64,000 nucleotides of DNA from Pseudocercospora fijiensis CIRAD86 (lineage: Eukaryota > Ascomycota > Dothideomycetes > Mycosphaerellales > Mycosphaerellaceae). Under the pieces are notes generated by a model. It saw only the letters and a program-made list of their open reading frames with translations, was not told the DNA's origin and did no database searches. Both the position numbers and the translations under genes were made by a program. This document shows, in pieces, positions 61,641 to 64,000 of this stretch; within the stretch, counting starts at the first letter, position 1, and every line of letters begins with the position of its first letter. Location: NCBI RefSeq assembly GCF_000340215.1, contig NW_006921537.1, positions 372,001-436,000 on the forward strand, written 5' to 3'.

Positions 61641-64000
61641 GTAACCTACACTATACTGTAACATACATCAAGTTGACCGCTGCGACGTGACGACTCCGCC
61701 AGTACTAATATTTTCGCGATACGACGAGACGCCACCTCACTGTCGCTAAAATGAGTCCCGCGACGCGTCCGATTAAAACAAACTAGCGACCAACAATACT
61801 AAAGATACTCAATACTACCTCAATTTAAGACAATACTATACTCTTTACGAAGCACTGCTAGGAGCTTAAGACATAGTTAAAGGGCGAGCCTAGAAAGAGA
61901 CCGACCAAATTAGACGCGCTTTAGGTCCTAGATAAGCTGCTCGAGTTTAGACTAAATTACGCGTTCTAAGTAAACAACTACGCGACGAACGATATTAGTA
62001 TAATGCTATATAACATTCATTCGTAGCTGGTTACTATAACGGCCGTAGGAAAGGAAACACTATAATATATAAAAACATACCCGCGAGGTAATATACTTAT
62101 AATACGCGAATCTACCTAGGTAGTCTAAAAGGCGGTACTCTCTCTACGGAACTCTAACTCAGGCTATAGACAACAGCAAATAGAACCGGCGACAGTCTAT
62201 ACCCTTAGGATCAAAATACCTAACCTATTAGTATAGAAGGCACTAAGGATAGTAGACTAGGAGCCTTTCCGAATACTCTCTCTAATTAATAAGAACGCGA
62301 GAAACTAAGGCGTTTAGGTGCAAGTTAGCGCCGCTAAACAACTCCTATTAGGAGACCTCGAACTATACTTTAACAGCTATACGGAGAGAGAGCAATTCAT
62401 TAGGCAATCCGCACTATTCCTAAATAAACTAGGCTTAGGAACTACTATTATTACCTAAATATACTCTCTAGTCGTCTACGGTATACTAACACGCACAATT
62501 AGTATATATGCCGCGGGCAAATAGAAAGCTATTAAGGAAATCTTACTTTAAAACAGCTTATTAATCCCGAACGGAGCAATTACCTATATCGGATAGCTAG
62601 TAAAGAACAGAGCGGCTACTAAACTAACGTCGTCGATTCTACTATATTTTACGAGGGCATCTAACGCTAACAAGATACTAGAACGAGGCATGCGTTAGTA
62701 TAGCAGCCTATATATCGCCGAGATCTTCGAATCTAGCGCTAGAATTTAGTAGTGCTTTAAATGCTAACTATACGGTTATATTAGAACCCGGTGCTGCATA
62801 CTAGATCGATGCCCGCTCTATACTAGGCTATATAAGAAGGAGGCGTGCCTACTAGGCATACTACTATGCTATGCACTATATAAAGATATATATATAGCAT
62901 TTAGCGAGGGCTGCCCCGAGAGGAGGAAGGTAAAAGCAAAGGTAGTAGGAACGCGAGAACACCGTATAAGGTTTGATGTCCCTATAGAGGAACAACTAAT
63001 AGAGCGACAGGGCATTCGAGTAGCAATACAAGTAGGCGAGCCGCGAGACCCGGAAAACAGCTAAGATAAAACACTAGGGGTACAATTAAAACAAACTAGC
63101 CGCATTACGCCCCCTAACTCGGACCTATAAAGCGATAAGGACCTGCCGGAGAGGCCCTATTCAGACTTAGGTAAACAACGCGTCCTACGCGTCCTAGAAC
63201 CTAGCGGTAGTACAGCAAAAGCAATAGCTGCCGTACTAAGCGCTAAAGCAAATTTAGTGTTTTCTTCGCCTACGCCCGCTATCCTAATATCTTGCCTAGA
63301 TAGAGTCCCCTCTACGTAGAACTAGGTTAAAGTGTTCGCCGACCTAGATACCTGCTAGGAACACCCGCTAACTACTATACTATTATTACCGTAGAAAAAC
63401 ACACCGCTCTCTCCGCTTAAAAACTTAGCGCTCCGCATTAAAGAGCTAAAGTTGAAAGCTAGAGAGGTTGAGGCCCTACTATAGGCCAAACAAGCTAGGG
63501 AGCGCGCTAAGGCGAGGAAACGAAAGCAACTAGTTAAGGAAGATATAACCTAACTCTATACTAACGGCTAGCAATCTAGCGCGGACTCTAGTATAGGAGA
63601 CTTAATTAGCGACCTCGAGTAGCTTAAAATACTCGAATAGGGACGAGGTAAGCGAATTAAAACCCTTACGCAAAGCGGCTAATAGGTAGCCGCTAAAATT
63701 GCTAAGAAGAAGGCTAAAAGCCTTAAGCGGAAACGCGCCTCTAAACGCAACTTAGAGAGCGATAAAGAGAACTAACTAAAGCGGGTTACTCGCCGCTTAA
63801 CTATAGCGCTAATTCAAGCATTACCGTAAAGAGTGCTAACCGAAGACGAATAGATGCTCTAACCGGTACGGGGGGACCCTATAGCTATAAACGACAGCGA
63901 TACGAGTTCGAGCGAGGCGGGAACTAGCGGCAGCAGCAGCGACGAGTCTTAAGACACACTATTTCAACCGGACAGCTACGATAACGTCCGAGACCGGTAG
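61641..64000. repeat. RIP-mutated repeat island at the window end
   Basis: AT-rich sequence with few CpA/TpG pairs from about 61640. It is the body of the LINE relic and its 5' flank and has no intact coding sequence. Confidence 0.8.
61751..64000 (+). pseudogene. RIP-ruined Tad1-like LINE retrotransposon, ORF1 (gag-like)
   Basis: A single frame runs from ATG 61751 to the window end, 750 codons, broken only by TAG and TAA, with CpA/TpG depletion typical of RIP. Readable parts follow the Tad1-clade ORF1 order: an N-terminal helical part (LKGEPRKRPTKLDALQVLDK), a central LVVYGILTRTISIYAA and PNGAITYIG block, SSILLYFTRASNANKIL, then a CCHC zinc knuckle starting CFKC at 62753-62764 with a second Cys cluster and CPERRKVKAK (~62910). 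A long Lys/Glu-rich tail follows, ending acidic and Ser-rich. The zinc-knuckle His reads Tyr, another C-to-T hit. The reverse transcriptase ORF would lie beyond the window. Confidence 0.85.

Overview
The window reads as a filamentous ascomycete (Pezizomycotina, most likely Dothideomycetes; the class is inference from protein style). Genes are single transcription units on both strands, with no operons. Introns are short (about 48-130 nt) with GT..AG ends and CTAAC/CTAAT-like branch sites. Two AT-rich stretches carry the mark of repeat-induced point mutation (RIP): CpA and TpG are nearly absent, TpA is in excess, and decayed reading frames are broken only by TAG and TAA. I rebuilt splice forms by hand where the donor, the acceptor and the phase all agreed. 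Exon coordinates are in the entries.

Layout. 0.7-6.6 kb: a Kar9-like spindle-positioning protein and a fungal protein of unknown function. 7.7-14.2 kb: a small lysine-rich gene with a probable frameshift, a Myb/HTH-repeat protein that looks mitochondrial, a PRISE-type reductase and an NCS1 nucleobase/allantoin-type permease. 14.7-23.8 kb: a multi-pass membrane protein, the WDR5/Swd3 WD40 subunit of COMPASS, a secreted GH93 arabinanase, a NACHT NTPase that stops right after its ATPase domain, a ketopantoate-reductase-like enzyme and an 87-residue single-pass membrane protein. 24.0-34.3 kb: AP-1 beta-adaptin, an F-box-like lineage protein, a broken small gene, trehalose-6-phosphate synthase and a HIRIP3-like acidic nuclear protein. 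34.7-38.2 kb: a secreted CE5 cutinase/acetylxylan esterase and a six-exon siderophore transporter.

38.7-41.9 kb is a decayed accessory island. It holds a gene relic with one TGA, a two-exon gene for a 71-residue cysteine-rich secreted protein (a candidate effector with a TATA box), and a zinc-type dehydrogenase-like pseudogene with three in-frame stops. An intact RNA15/CstF-64 gene follows at 42.8 kb. 45.1-49.3 kb is RIP-ruined DNA. On the minus strand it holds a recognisable PIF/Harbinger transposase relic, on the plus strand an unidentified decayed frame, and between their 3' ends six perfect TTAGGG telomere repeats.

49.5-60.6 kb returns to ordinary genes: an amino-acid permease, a C2H2 zinc-finger protein, a small two-exon protein next to a (CTC)n tract, a lysophospholipid-type acyltransferase with a long basic tail, a Gly/Pro-rich protein, and a coiled-coil protein with one stop in the middle of an otherwise open frame. 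From 61.75 kb to the window end a RIP-ruined Tad1-like LINE ORF1 with zinc knuckles runs in one frame.

Several genes fit a plant-associated life style (inference): the arabinanase, the CE5 esterase, siderophore uptake and the candidate effector. No tRNA, rRNA or CRISPR was found.
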